NCBI RefSeq assembly: GCF_042186555.1 | Contig: NC_133328.1 | Span: forward strand, 615,769,744-615,833,743 | Source: Aquarana catesbeiana | Lineage: Eukaryota; Chordata; Amphibia; Anura; Ranidae | DNA: 64,000 nt | Direction: 5' to 3' | Shown: positions 54,983 to 64,000 of the stretch, one piece after another | Numbering within the stretch: the first letter of the stretch is position 1 | How the letters are laid out: each line of letters opens with the position of its first letter | Made by a program: the position numbers and the translations under genes | The notes under the pieces: generated by a model | Seen by the model: the letters and a program-made list of their open reading frames with translations, nothing else | Told to the model about the DNA's origin: nothing | Databases searched by the model: none

Positions 54983-55375
54983 GGGCTCTTTCACACGGGG
55001 GATCCGTATGTCCGTTTTTCATCCTTCCGTTTTCGGATGAAAAACGGACATACATGTATCCCTATGGAGCGTCGGATGTCAGCGGTGACATGTTCGCTGA
55101 CATCCGACGCCGCTCCGATCCGAAAAGTGTAACGGAGGAAAAACCTACTTTTCCATCCGTTTTCGGATCGGATCAGGTGACGACGGACACTACGGTCCGT
55201 CATCATCCGATCCCCCATAGGGGAGAGCGGCGCTCTGACAGGTCCGTGGCTGCACAGCGTGCAGCGATGGACCTGTCATCTTTCTGCTCAGCGGGGATCG
55301 GCGGAGCGATCCCCGCTGAGCCAGCGGGTGTTCACGGGGCGGATCATCACTGATCCGCCCCGTGTGAAAGAGCCC
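54983..55375. mobile_element. 393-bp Harbinger-like MITE with TAA duplication
   Basis: The ends are GGGCTCTTTCACACGGGG and its inverse, with TAA on both sides (54980-54982 and 55376-55378). Sister of 12609-13002 in the other orientation. Both flanks are themselves MITE-terminus sequence: AATCAAGCC on the left and its inverse GGCTTGATT on the right. The insertion is therefore at the junction of two abutting ends. Confidence 0.93.
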
Positions 55376-55389
55376 TAAGGCTTGATTCA

Positions 55390-55770
55390 CAGTTACATAG
55401 TTAATCTGGTTGAGAAAAGACAGAAGTCCATCCAGTTCAATTAACACAGAAAAAAAAAAAAAACACAGACACACACACAAATAGAAAACCTCCATATACA
55501 CAATACTATACCCACAGTTGATCCAGAGGAGGGCAAAAAAACCCCAATAAAACATGATCCAAATTGCTTCAGCGGGGGGAGAAAAATTCCTTCCTGTTCC
55601 CCCAAGAGGCAATTGGATATTCCCTGGATCAACTTTACCAATAAATGTTAGTTCCCATTTATATTGTGTACATTTAGGAAAGAATCCAGGCCTTTTTTAA
55701 AGCCATCTACTGAGCTGACCAGAACCACCTCTGGAGGGAGTCTATTCCACATTTTCACAGCTCTTTTTCC
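55390..55770 (-). pseudogene. CR1-type LINE 3' fragment
   Basis: The minus strand reads RAVKMWNRLPPEVVLVSSVD, then GFKKGLDSFLN, the C-terminal block of CR1-like ORF2. A 3' UTR follows, ending in CAGATTAACTATGTAACT at about 55390. The same ending (CTACTATGTAACTATG) closes the longer copy at 59610-60765. The 5' side is cut by a MITE at 55772. Confidence 0.82.
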
Positions 55771-55771
55771 T

Positions 55772-56155
55772 CGCACACACGATTGGACTTTCCGCCAACA
55801 AAACCGTGGAATTAGTGTTCGAAGGTTGTTGGCTCAAACTTGTCTTGCATACACACGGTCACACAAATGTTGGCCAACAATTACAAACGTGGGAACGCGG
55901 TAACGTACAAGACGTACGACGAGCCGAGAAAAAGGAAGTTTAATAGCTAGCGCGGCTCCTTCTGCTTGATTCCGAGCATGCGTGAACTTTTGTGCGACGA
56001 ACACACGCTCAGATTTTCCGACAACAAGTTTTGTTGGTGGAAAATTTGAGAATCGGCTAAGAAACATTTGTTGGCGGAAAGTCCGACAGCAAATGTTCAA
56101 TGGAACGTACACACGGTCAGACTTTCCGACAACAAGCTCACATCCAACATTTCCC
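55772..56155. mobile_element. Harbinger MITE fragment
   Basis: Internal sequence (GTTGGCTCAAACTTGTCTTG, then ACACACGGTCACACAAA and later CCGACAACAAGC) matches the 9986-10408 sub-family. Both extreme termini are damaged or missing, so no target duplication can be read. Confidence 0.75.
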
Positions 56156-56165
56156 GTAACTTATA

Positions 56166-57217
56166 TGTAGCACTAACTCTTGGTGGAGCTGCTGGTTTAA
56201 GCGGGCTGTTACCTTCACTCTCGATACCTCTGTTTCACCGGCACAGGATCTAGGATTCCGTTGAGTTTACCTCTGGACGATATAAGCACCAACACTTGAG
56301 TAAGTTTTCAATGCTTTATTGAACCAAGTAACAAAGGAAGTAGCAGGAAAGAGGCAGGAGGAAAACTGCAGGGAACCTCAAATACCTTTCTTTAGGTTTC
56401 TTTAGAACATCCTTTAAAGTTGACAACTATAATTGAATGCAATCCCCTTTTTGTGGGACACGATCTTTGCTCGCCTGGATAGGCCTCTCTCACTTGCCTA
56501 GCAGCCAGTACGTATCACGAACCAAAGTCTCTGCCACAGACTTGCTTGAAATAAACCCGTATGATCCTCTGCCACAGGATGTATTGGTTCACGATGAATG
56601 TCAGGCACAGTACTTGGACATCTAAGCCAACCCGGCAGTACCATGCAATAAGACTACTTCAGGATACGTCCTCCAACCGAGTCACCAGGCCCCTCTCCAG
56701 ACCAGCACTCTGCATGATCCTTCCATGACGGGTCCTCCCCTGGGATCTTCTCAGTTGTCCAGCTTCTTCACTCAGGATAGACAGCTCAGGACCATTCCTC
56801 GGCTGCTGTGATAGGCCCCAGACAGGCTTCTGGGCCCACCCACGCGCCGCAGCGACGCGGGCCTGCAGAACGGAGGACCACGAGGTGGTACTCTAACACA
56901 TACCTGTCGGCCAGGAGGGCCAGCAGGTGGCTGAAAACGAACCCTAAACATGGCGTCTGTCCCATAAATACCCTCTCTCAGAATGCAACTCAGAGGACCA
57001 CCTCCACCGAGTTGTCTCCGGGACAAAGGAGCACTCATCCGCTTTAACACGTTGCTTTTCCAACACCCGCCGATGGTGACAACGACACCCACCAGAACAG
57101 TGTGGAATCACACGCAACGTCAGCCAAGCTGGAACAGAGGCAAATCTAACTTCCTATAACGAGCAATTCACTAAATTTACCTATCAGATGGTAGATCATA
57201 AATCTACCAGCGCTACA
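56166..57217 (-). mobile_element. Solo LTR, probably Ty3/Gypsy-type
   Basis: The segment starts TGTAGCACTAACTC and ends CAGCGCTACA: TG...CA boundaries with inverted TGTAGC/GCTACA tips. TATA lies on both sides (56162-56165 and 57218-57221), though the flanks are AT-rich. On the minus strand an AATAAA lies about 145 bp from the 3' edge (56312-56317) and a TATTTAT motif lies near 56966, so I orient it on the minus strand. No internal genes are attached. Confidence 0.62.
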
Positions 57218-57247
57218 TATACATTTATCAATATTAAAAGAGAAGTA

Positions 57248-57508
57248 CAGGCCGTCCCGGGTTTACGAACACATTAAGGACTATAGGTTTGTTCGTAAGT
57301 TGGAACACTGCTTGTAAGTGTAACTTCCGCCTGTGCAGGGATGTGGCATGTTCTAGGTGCTTCTGGGGCTCTTCTAGCCATGCAGTACATGAAGTACTGA
57401 AGTGTGGAATGTGGCAAGACCAGCGTGGAGCACAAGCAGCTGGCATTGAGGCTGTTCGTAAGTAGGAGTCGTTCGTAATTCGGGTGTTCATAAGTCGGGG
57501 ACTGCCTG
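57248..57508. mobile_element. 261-bp mariner-type MITE
   Basis: The ends are CAGGCCGTCCCGGGTTTACG and the inverse of CAGGCAGTCCCCGACTTATG, each beside TA (57246-57247 and 57509-57510). A fragment of the same family lies at 43925-44007. Confidence 0.88.
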
Positions 57509-57510
57509 TA

Positions 57511-57904
57511 TGGGTTTGTTTGTTTTTTTTTTTTTAAATCATACTTAGCTAGGTGGATGCTGAATTTGACCCCCGGCGCCTGTAAAACTGAAAACCGAGC
57601 AATCGAACACCGCCAACTATCAGTCACCACTCTCTTCTCTGCCCACTGGAGCGCTGGGCTGTGGAGGGAGCGGCATCGGCCGGCTCAGGCTCTCAGCATA
57701 TGGATTACCCATTCTGATATATATATATTATAGGTTTTACCCTTTCCTAATTTTTGTTTCTCATACTTCAGGCTCTCAGCAGTCTTCTGAGAGGGGTGCC
57801 GGTCGGTCCATGCATGGGCAGATCCTGACCATATGGTCACAATCCTTCCCGAACCTGGACCGGCTCTGTGACGTCAGCTAAAAACGGATCACAGGAGTGC
57901 AAAA
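57511..57904. other. Unassigned, repeat-like
   Basis: GGCTCTCAGCA occurs twice (57684 and 57769), bracketing a short duplication. ATCACAGGAGTGCAAAACAA and CTGCACTCCTGTGAT near 57885-57922 form a hairpin. No gene. Confidence 0.4.
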
Positions 57905-58130
57905 CAATCTGCACTCCTGTGATCCAAACGATCTTTGGCTGTACGTCTCCTTTTAACCTCATTTGCCACACAGTCGCCCCATTAAACTGTGCATTGAGGT
58001 CGGTTTGTAAGTTGGAGACATCCTGTAAGGACGTTATTCCACTGCATAGCTTGGTGTCATCTGCAAAGACTGAAAGGGTACTTCCCAGACCCTATATTAT
58101 TTATAAAGAGATTAAAAACCGTGTCTGAAA
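57905..58130 (-). pseudogene. CR1-type LINE reverse transcriptase fragment
   Basis: The minus strand contains FADDTKLC (catalytic FADD box), and then in shifted frames VSNLQTDLNAQFN and VWQMRLK, as in CR1-like RTs. It is about 75 codons long, with frameshifts, and no flanking domains. Unlike the copy at 59610-60765, the catalytic DD is intact here, though the fragment is far too short to work. Confidence 0.75.
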
Positions 58131-59609
58131 TGCGCGCATATTGAAAATATGTAACAATTGCATAAAAAATAAAATATAAAATAATAATGCATCCGTGATC
58201 TAAATGCTCCATCGATTTACCCCACGTATCTTGTATGTGAAGCCATTTGGCTGTCCCTCGGCCACAATCACAAGGAGGTATAAAGTCAACGAGTCGCCAC
58301 AATGCTTAAAGTCAGCAAAAGCTAATACAGGGGTGGGGGGGAGGGGCGAATGAAGGCTGTCGTGGAAGCGGAGTGACAAATGATGTTGTCAAAATAAATA
58401 TCGACTCCATTAATATTTCGTAGCTGCGATGAATTTTTTAAAGACAGGTGCGCAGGCAACATTGTACACATTTTTCAGATCACTTAGGATCAATCCAACC
58501 TTTCCGGTAAAGTGTGTGACATTAACATATATTATGTGCGTTAGCGTGTTGCGGTGCCTTTAATTTTGGATGTATATGACCAAAAAAAGACTGCGCTAGC
58601 AACTTGCTAAAAATAAATAGTGTCAAAACCAAATACACTATATGAGAAAATATAGTGAATGTGACAAAATATCATAAGAAAAGAAAATTGGATATACACC
58701 TAACACAACACACCAAGTGCTGGGTGGAACCGTGCACGAATGCACTAACAAAATAAATACCTACAATATAATAAAGGATGAATCAGAAATGTGCATAGTA
58801 TACATGTGCAACTGTGAAGTGATATAGGTGAAAGTTATCGCTGCACTCATACAAAAATATAAATAAATATATGTGCTCTCATGGATTCGCAAACACAAAT
58901 GTTAAAGAAGCGAGCCTCTAAGAAGATGCCAGGTGGAATAGTGAAACAAAAAAGTCATCAATAACAAAATTTGCAAACTAAAAATATTTGATTGAATAAA
59001 ACTCTTCCATAGGAGAGACAATTGGCAGACTACCAACTAATTCATCCGTATAGTAAACAGGGCAGACGGTATGCTGATGTTGAAGATGCCCGGAAAGAAC
59101 CTTTGGAGGACCACAAAGACTCGCGTTCCGCCAAAAGAGAAAGAAAAGGTATATGGTGTAAAACCTTAAGATAACATAGGGTCACCTGCGCATATAAGCG
59201 CTACTCACGGGACCGGCATGCAGAGCAGGCATTCAGATACTAGGTCGGTTCGCTGCTAGCCAGCGTGCGTTCCACCAACTCCAGGAAGTGATGTCACTGG
59301 TCACTGGTTGCTGGTTTAGCGTAGGCAGGATGTTGCGTCGACGCATTTCGCCCCTCCCCCAGGGCGTTATCAAAGACTTAACATCCCGCTCACGTAAGGA
59401 GTTATTTATATTATTATACTCGGTGAGTGACAGCCATTTACGGCCAATGGGTGAATTATTTAATTTTGGATGGCAACCCAACAAGCTAAGGCGATGCAGA
59501 TCCAACGTATAGGGGATGTTGTGTACCGCAAAGTAATGCACTACCATGTATTGTAGTGGACCGTGTTGTGAACGATGGTGCATGTCGTTTTTTTTTTTTT
59601 TTTTGGATG
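58131..59609 (-). other. Unassigned; minus-strand Penelope-like tail with hammerhead-like motif
   Basis: At 59342-59373 the minus strand reads TTGATAA, then CGCCC, a short loop, then GGGCGAAATGCG. A five-pair stem is followed by GAAA, as in hammerhead stem II plus core, but the first core box departs from CUGANGA at two positions. The region to the left is A/T-rich with many AATAAA-like runs. No RT frame is visible. Confidence 0.35.
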
Positions 59610-60765
59610 TTTTGGCGTACTGCCAGCTCATGCAATTGACACAGTTCCCCATAACCATTTACTGTACAAAATAAGGTCCGTTGGCATGGACCATAGGGTG
59701 AGTACATGGATTGAAAACTGGCTACAAGGGCGTGTTCAGAGGGTGGTGATAAATGGGGAGTACTCAGAATGGTCAGGGGTGGGTAGTGGGGTCCCCCAGG
59801 GTTCTGTGCTGGGACCAATCCTAATTAATTTGTTTATAAACGACCTGGAGGATGGGGTAAACAGTTCAATCTCTGTATTTGCAGACAATACTAAGCTAAG
59901 CAGGGCAATAACTTCTCCGCAGGATGTGGAAACCTTGCAAAAAGATCTGAACAAATTAATGGGGTGGGCAACTACATGGCAACTGAGGTTCAATGTAGAA
60001 AAATGTAAAATAATGCATTTGGGTGGCAAAAATATGAATGCAATCTATACACTGGGGGGAGAACCTCTGGGGGAATCTAGGATGGAAAAGGACCTGGGGG
60101 TCCTGGTAGATGATAGCATCAGCTTGGCATTGCATGCCATTGCTGAGCCTAACAAAGCAAACAGAATATTGGCATGCATTAAAAAGGGGATCAACTCCAG
60201 AGATAATTGTCCTGCTCTACAAGACTCTGGTCCAGCCGCACCTGGAGTATGCTGTCCAGTTCTGGACACCAGTCCTCAGGAAGGATGTACTGGAAATGGA
60301 GCGAGTACAAAGAAGGGCAACAAAGCTAATAAAAGGTCTGGAGGATCTTAGTTATGAGGAAAGGTTGCGAGCACTGAACTTATTCTCTCTGGAGAAGAGA
60401 CGCTTGAGAGGGGATATGATTTCAATGTACAAATACCATACTGGTGACCCCACAATAGGGATAAAACTTTTTCGCAGAAGGAAGTTCAACAAAACACGTG
60501 CCCACTTATTAAAATTAGAAGAAAAGAGGTTTAACCTTAAACAACGTAGAGGGTTCTTTACTGTAAGAGTGGCAAGGATGTGGAATTCCCTTCCACAGGC
60601 GGTGGTCTCAGCGGAGAGCATCGATAGCTTCAAGAAACTATTAGATAAGCACCTGAACGACCGCAACATACAGGGATATACAATGTAATACTAACATATA
60701 ATCACACACATAGGTGTGGACTTGGTGTCTTTTTTCGACCTCACCTACTATGTAACTATGCATTT
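59610..60765 (+). pseudogene. CR1-type LINE, RT to 3' end
   Basis: The first frame (to about 60200) reads HNHLLYKIRSVGMDHRVSTW, then GVPQGSVLGPILINLFINDL (RT motif) and VFADNTKLSRAI, where the catalytic box reads FADN in place of FADD. A frameshift near 60190-60210 moves it to the next frame, with LVQPHLEYAVQFWTPVLRKD, RRATKLIKGL and MWNSLPQAVV, ending LNDRNIQGYTM-stop. A 3' UTR follows ending CTACTATGTAACTATG. The endonuclease and N-terminal RT are missing. Loss of one catalytic Asp and the frameshift make it inactive. Confidence 0.92.
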
Positions 60766-60935
60766 AGATACGCTGCCGCAATGCATGTTACCATGCAACT
60801 AAAAGAAAAACACGGGTTTACGCCTGTGTATTATGCCTGAGCATAGCGGGAACATGCGGGTTTCCCTCCACTCTAAAACGATCTGCGTTTTCCAATGCTT
60901 GGAGGTTCCATTAGGAAATAATAGCACCCTCGCAC
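60766..60935. other. Short unassigned stretch between LINE and hAT
   Basis: Nothing identifiable. Confidence 0.3.
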
Positions 60936-61344
60936 TAGGGTTGCCACCTGTCCAGGATTCACCCGGACAGTCCGGGTTTTGAATTATGTGTCTGGTTTTC
61001 AGTCCGCCTGAAACCCGGGACACATTATTCAGACCAGGCTGTGGCTCCCCAAGTAACTGAGCTAGCCCAACACAAATCTGTTGCCGTCCGGACGCTGCAG
61101 GCGGATGTCGGGTGGCGGGTTCGGCATCACTGGGAGGCTGGGCATTGATGCCAGCAGGAGCATTTTGGCCACACCCACTGTTTGCCACTGGGCGCTATGC
61201 GCACCGCAATACTGCTTTCCTTGGGGCACCCAAAGGTGTCCCAGGTCTTTTATAATCCTATAGTGCATACTATGGAAGAAATAAAACTTTGCCCTGCGCC
61301 ACTAACGTGTTCGGGTTTGGCTTGAAGAAAAGGTGGCAACCCTA
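60936..61344. mobile_element. 409-bp hAT MITE
   Basis: The ends are TAGGGTTGCCACCTGTCC and the inverse of TAGGGTTGCCACCTTTTC. Flanks are CCTCGCAC (60928-60935) and TCTCGCAC (61345-61352), a 7/8 duplication. Confidence 0.93.
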
Positions 61345-61358
61345 TCTCGCACATCTGC

Positions 61359-62301
61359 TTAACCACTTGCCAACCAGCCGCCGCAGTTCTACTGCGGCAG
61401 AATGGCACGGCTGGCCGAAAAAAACGTTATGTTCCATCGCTTCGCCCTGTGGCCACTAGTGGCACACGTGCGCCACCGGAGGCGATGCGAGTGCCCGGCG
61501 GTCACGATCACCGACGAGCTCGCTGCTGACACACGGAGAACCGGGATCTGTGTGTGTAAACACACAGTTTCCGGTTCTCTGAGGGCAGAAGAGACAGATC
61601 GTTGTTCATACAAAGTATGAACAGCGATCTGTCATCTCCCCTACACAGTCCCCTCCCTCCTTCAGTTAGAACACACACCAGGGAACACAGTTAACCCCTT
61701 GATCGCCCCCTAGTGTTAACCCCTTCCCTGCCAGTGACATTTTTACGGTAATCAGTGCATTTTTATAGCACTGATCGCTGTATAAATACAATGGTCCCAA
61801 AAATGTATCAAAAGTGTCCGATGTGTCTGCCATAATGTCGCAATCCCGATAAAAAATCACAGATCGCCACCATTACAAGTAAAAAATAAATAAATAAATA
61901 AAAATGCCATAAATCTATCCCCTATTTTGTAGACGCTATAACTTTTGCACAAACCAATCAATATACGCTTATTGCGATTTTTTTACCAAAAATATGTAGA
62001 AGAATACATATCGGCCTAAACTGAGGAAAAAAAAATTTTATATATTTTTGGGGGATATTTATTATAGCAAAAAGTAAAAAATATTGCATTTTTTTCAAAA
62101 TTGACACTCTTTTTTTGTTTGCAGAGGTGATCAAATACCACCGAAAGAAAGCTCTATTTGTGGGGAAAAAAGGACGTCAATTTTGTTTGGGTGCAACGTC
62201 GCGTGACCGCGCAGTTGTCAGTTAAAGTGACGCAGTGCCGAATCGCAAAAATTCCTTTTGGTCAGGAAGGGGGTAAAATCTTCCGGGGCTGAAGCGGTTA
62301 A
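61359..62301. mobile_element. TTAA-flanked non-autonomous element, copy C
   Basis: TTAA at 61359-61362 and 62298-62301. The termini are CCACTTGCCAACC and the inverse of CCGCTTCAGCC. It lacks the CAGTGCC array of copies A and B and instead keeps the segment found reversed at 555-868. It starts 15 bp from the hAT MITE and ends against a Tc1 remnant. Confidence 0.82.
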
Positions 62302-62401
62302 AGGTGGAAAAAGTTCTGAAATGATTTATCTTTGTCTCATTTTTTCACGTCACAAAAACCTGACATTATAACAGGGGTGTGTAGACTTTTTATATCCACT
62401 G
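62302..62401. mobile_element. Tc1/mariner right end remnant
   Basis: The last bases read GGGGTGTGTAGACTTTTTAT then ATCCACTG before TA (62402-62403), a Tc1-family terminus. Only about 100 bp remain. Confidence 0.75.
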
Positions 62402-62403
62402 TA

Positions 62404-62890
62404 TAATAAAAATAATAGCGTTTTGAAGTATTGTAGCCAGAGACAGCCCGGCACCCAGCATTTTTTAGAAGGTAAGCACACTACCCATACCCCCAATATT
62501 TCTCTTGGTATGGGTTTCCCTTAGACATTGCGTTTGATTGGTAATTGAATCTGGGTTTTTATCGTGGACTTTTCATGATTCATTCTGCCATGAAATATAT
62601 GCATCATTCAGTGCTTTCCTATAACCACTAATGGTTTAATCAGCTGTATAATGGAGCGACAGTAAGAGAGCGTATTATATTTTATCAGAGAGAGCACAAT
62701 GCATCAAGAATTTCATTCAGCTGAGTGTTCAATCTCATTCACAAAATTGGAAGGGAATTACTAGTCACTGCGAGGAGCGATGATGATTTTTTGACAAATC
62801 TTTTTTAATGCTACTAGTATTATATGTTTTCTATTCCAGAAAAAAAACATCTCTGGGTAAACTTTCCTGGGTGGTGCATTCATAAAAAAT
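62404..62890. other. Apparently single-copy sequence
   Basis: No element ends or exons recognised. Confidence 0.3.
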
Positions 62891-62891
62891 T

Positions 62892-63105
62892 TGCATAGCT
62901 GTCCTGCCATCGAAACTGCATATTATTTGTTCTGTGTGAATGGGGCAAAATTTAATGTTCTCATGCTAAATTCTCTGCAAATCAAATACTGCATTACGGC
63001 CACTAGATAGTGCTGATTGTCATAGTCAATAAGTATGCTCCATAGCTCCATCTACAGTACAGAGCTAATTTGCATGCAGTTTCGAAAGGCAAACAGCTAT
63101 ACAAA
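62892..63105. mobile_element. ~214-bp MITE-like inverted-repeat element
   Basis: The left end TTGCATAGCTGTCCTGCC, then ATCGAAACTGCAT, pairs with the right-end inverse TTGTATAGCTGTTTGCC, then TTTCGAAACTGCAT. The flanks are A/T runs, so target duplication is unreadable. Confidence 0.7.
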
Positions 63106-63114
63106 TTTTTTTTT

Positions 63115-63432
63115 AGACTCCTTTTACACTGGGGCGTTTTTTAGGCGCTTTGGCATTAAAAAAAGCGTCTGAAAGAAGCCTCATCTGCAATCTCAATGTT
63201 AAAGCCCGAGTGCTTTAAGAGCCCTTTCACACTGCCAGCGCCCGAAAAACGCTGGTAAAGCCCTGCTTAAACTAGCGGCGCTTTACCATCGTTTTTCCAG
63301 CACTAGCAGGGCCCTTTTAACCCCCGCTAGTGGCCGAATAAAGGGTTAAAAGCGCCCACAAAGCGCAGCTGACAAGGCACTTTGCAGGTGCTTCCCATTG
63401 ATTTCAATGGGAATGGGCGCTTTAGGAGCGGT
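63115..63432. mobile_element. Two fragments of the 13591-type MITE
   Basis: Bases 63115-63170 (CCTTTTACACTGGGGCG, then AGGCGCTTTGGC) match one end of the 13591-13987 family. Bases 63219-63432 (CCCTTTCACACTGCCAGCGC to GGAGCGGTGTATTCA) match another copy, cut by the Tc1 sequence that begins at about 63433. Confidence 0.75.
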
Positions 63433-64000
63433 GTATTCACGGTCTGGTGCTGCATGAGTGCTGTTGGCACTGGGGAGCTACAGTTCATTGAGGGAACCAT
63501 GAATGCCAACATGTACTGTGACATACTGAAGCAGAGCATGATCCCCTCCCTTCAGAGACTGGGCCGCAGGGCAGTATCCCAACATGATAATGACCCCAAA
63601 CACACCTCCAAGACAACCACTGCCTTGCTAAAGAAGCTGAGTGTAAAGGTGATGGACTGGCCAAGCATGTCTCCAGACCTAAACCCTATTGAGCACCCTG
63701 GGGCATCCTCAAACGGAAGGTCTCTAACATCCACCAGCTCCGTGATGTCGTCATGGAGGAGTGGAAGAGGACTCCAGTGGCAACCTGTGTAACTCTGGTG
63801 AACTCCATGCCCAAGAGGGTTAAGGTAGTGCTGGGAAACAATTTGGACATTGGACATCACTTAGGGGTGTACTCACTTTTGTTGCCAGCGGTTTAGACAT
63901 TAATGGCTGTGTGTTGAGTTATTTTGAGGGGACAGCAAATTTACATGGTTATACAAGCTGTACACTCACTACTTTACATTGTAACAAAGTGTCATTCAGT
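63433..64000 (+). mobile_element. Tc1/mariner element, 3' half only
   Basis: It begins inside the transposase at GGTCTGGTGCTGCATGAGTG and continues through the 3' inverted repeat (from 63858) past the window end. It is the half missing from 8154-9140; the two overlap by about 27 bp around that motif. Confidence 0.9.
63441..63840 (+). pseudogene. Tc1 transposase, C-terminal half
   Basis: The frame reads GELQFIEGTMNANMYCDILK, then SQHDNDPKHTSKT (second catalytic Asp) and WPSMSPDLNPIEH (DLNPIE box with the final Glu). A one-base frameshift follows at about 63697. The continuation in the next frame (LKRKVSNIHQLRDVVMEEWK, then NSMPKRVKVVLG) is the normal tail. The DNA-binding domains and first Asp are absent, so it is inactive. 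Confidence 0.9.

Overview
This is a vertebrate nuclear window, most likely from a true frog (Ranidae or a close relative). It is almost entirely layered transposable elements, decayed retroelements and tandem arrays. The evidence is the combination of Tc1/mariner elements with long inverted repeats, CR1-like, L1-like and Tx1-like LINE remnants, a chromodomain Ty3/Gypsy element, PIF/Harbinger MITEs whose ends begin TGCCCTGTACACA, and many hAT elements. The species assignment rests on recalled resemblance, not on a search. No complete host protein gene is visible. The only host-gene candidate is a possible last exon at 22041-22345, with a splice acceptor, a 20-codon tail and a poly(A) signal.

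Layout. 0-5.6 kb: a fragment of a TTAA-flanked repeat, a decayed Gypsy chromovirus (pol plus 3' LTR, minus strand), then a minus-strand retroposon of about 1.1 kb whose head is the first ~54 nt of U2 snRNA. 5.6-10.7 kb: an inverted-repeat element, a short hAT, the 5' half of a Tc1 element, a Harbinger MITE and a 157-bp hAT MITE. 11-14.2 kb: two hAT elements, the second holding two further MITEs and a 185-bp tandem duplication. 14.2-22 kb: a dispersed repeat, a CR1/L2-type LINE tail, a TTAA element, old tandem repeats split by a hAT, and a Tc1 holding a Harbinger MITE. 22.9-30 kb: large minisatellite blocks, several inside hAT-like ends. 30-39 kb: Tx1-like and L1-like LINE remnants, a TTAA element, a fold-back Tc1 and a palindromic element. 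40-49 kb: MITEs, a Tc1 holding a MITE, and a Tc1 holding a 2.2-kb hAT that carries a 25-bp satellite with higher-order structure. 49.7-53.2 kb: a hAT inside another hAT-like element. 54-64 kb: a MITE pile-up, a solo LTR, CR1-type LINE fragments, a hAT, a TTAA element, and the 3' half of the same Tc1 family seen at 8-9 kb.

The main pattern is non-autonomous DNA transposons, mostly hAT with readable 8-bp target duplications, that repeatedly carry minisatellites of unrelated sequence (15, 23, 25, 28, 31, 37, 42 and 62 bp units). Nesting can be resolved exactly from target-site duplications. All coding remnants belong to mobile elements and all are broken.
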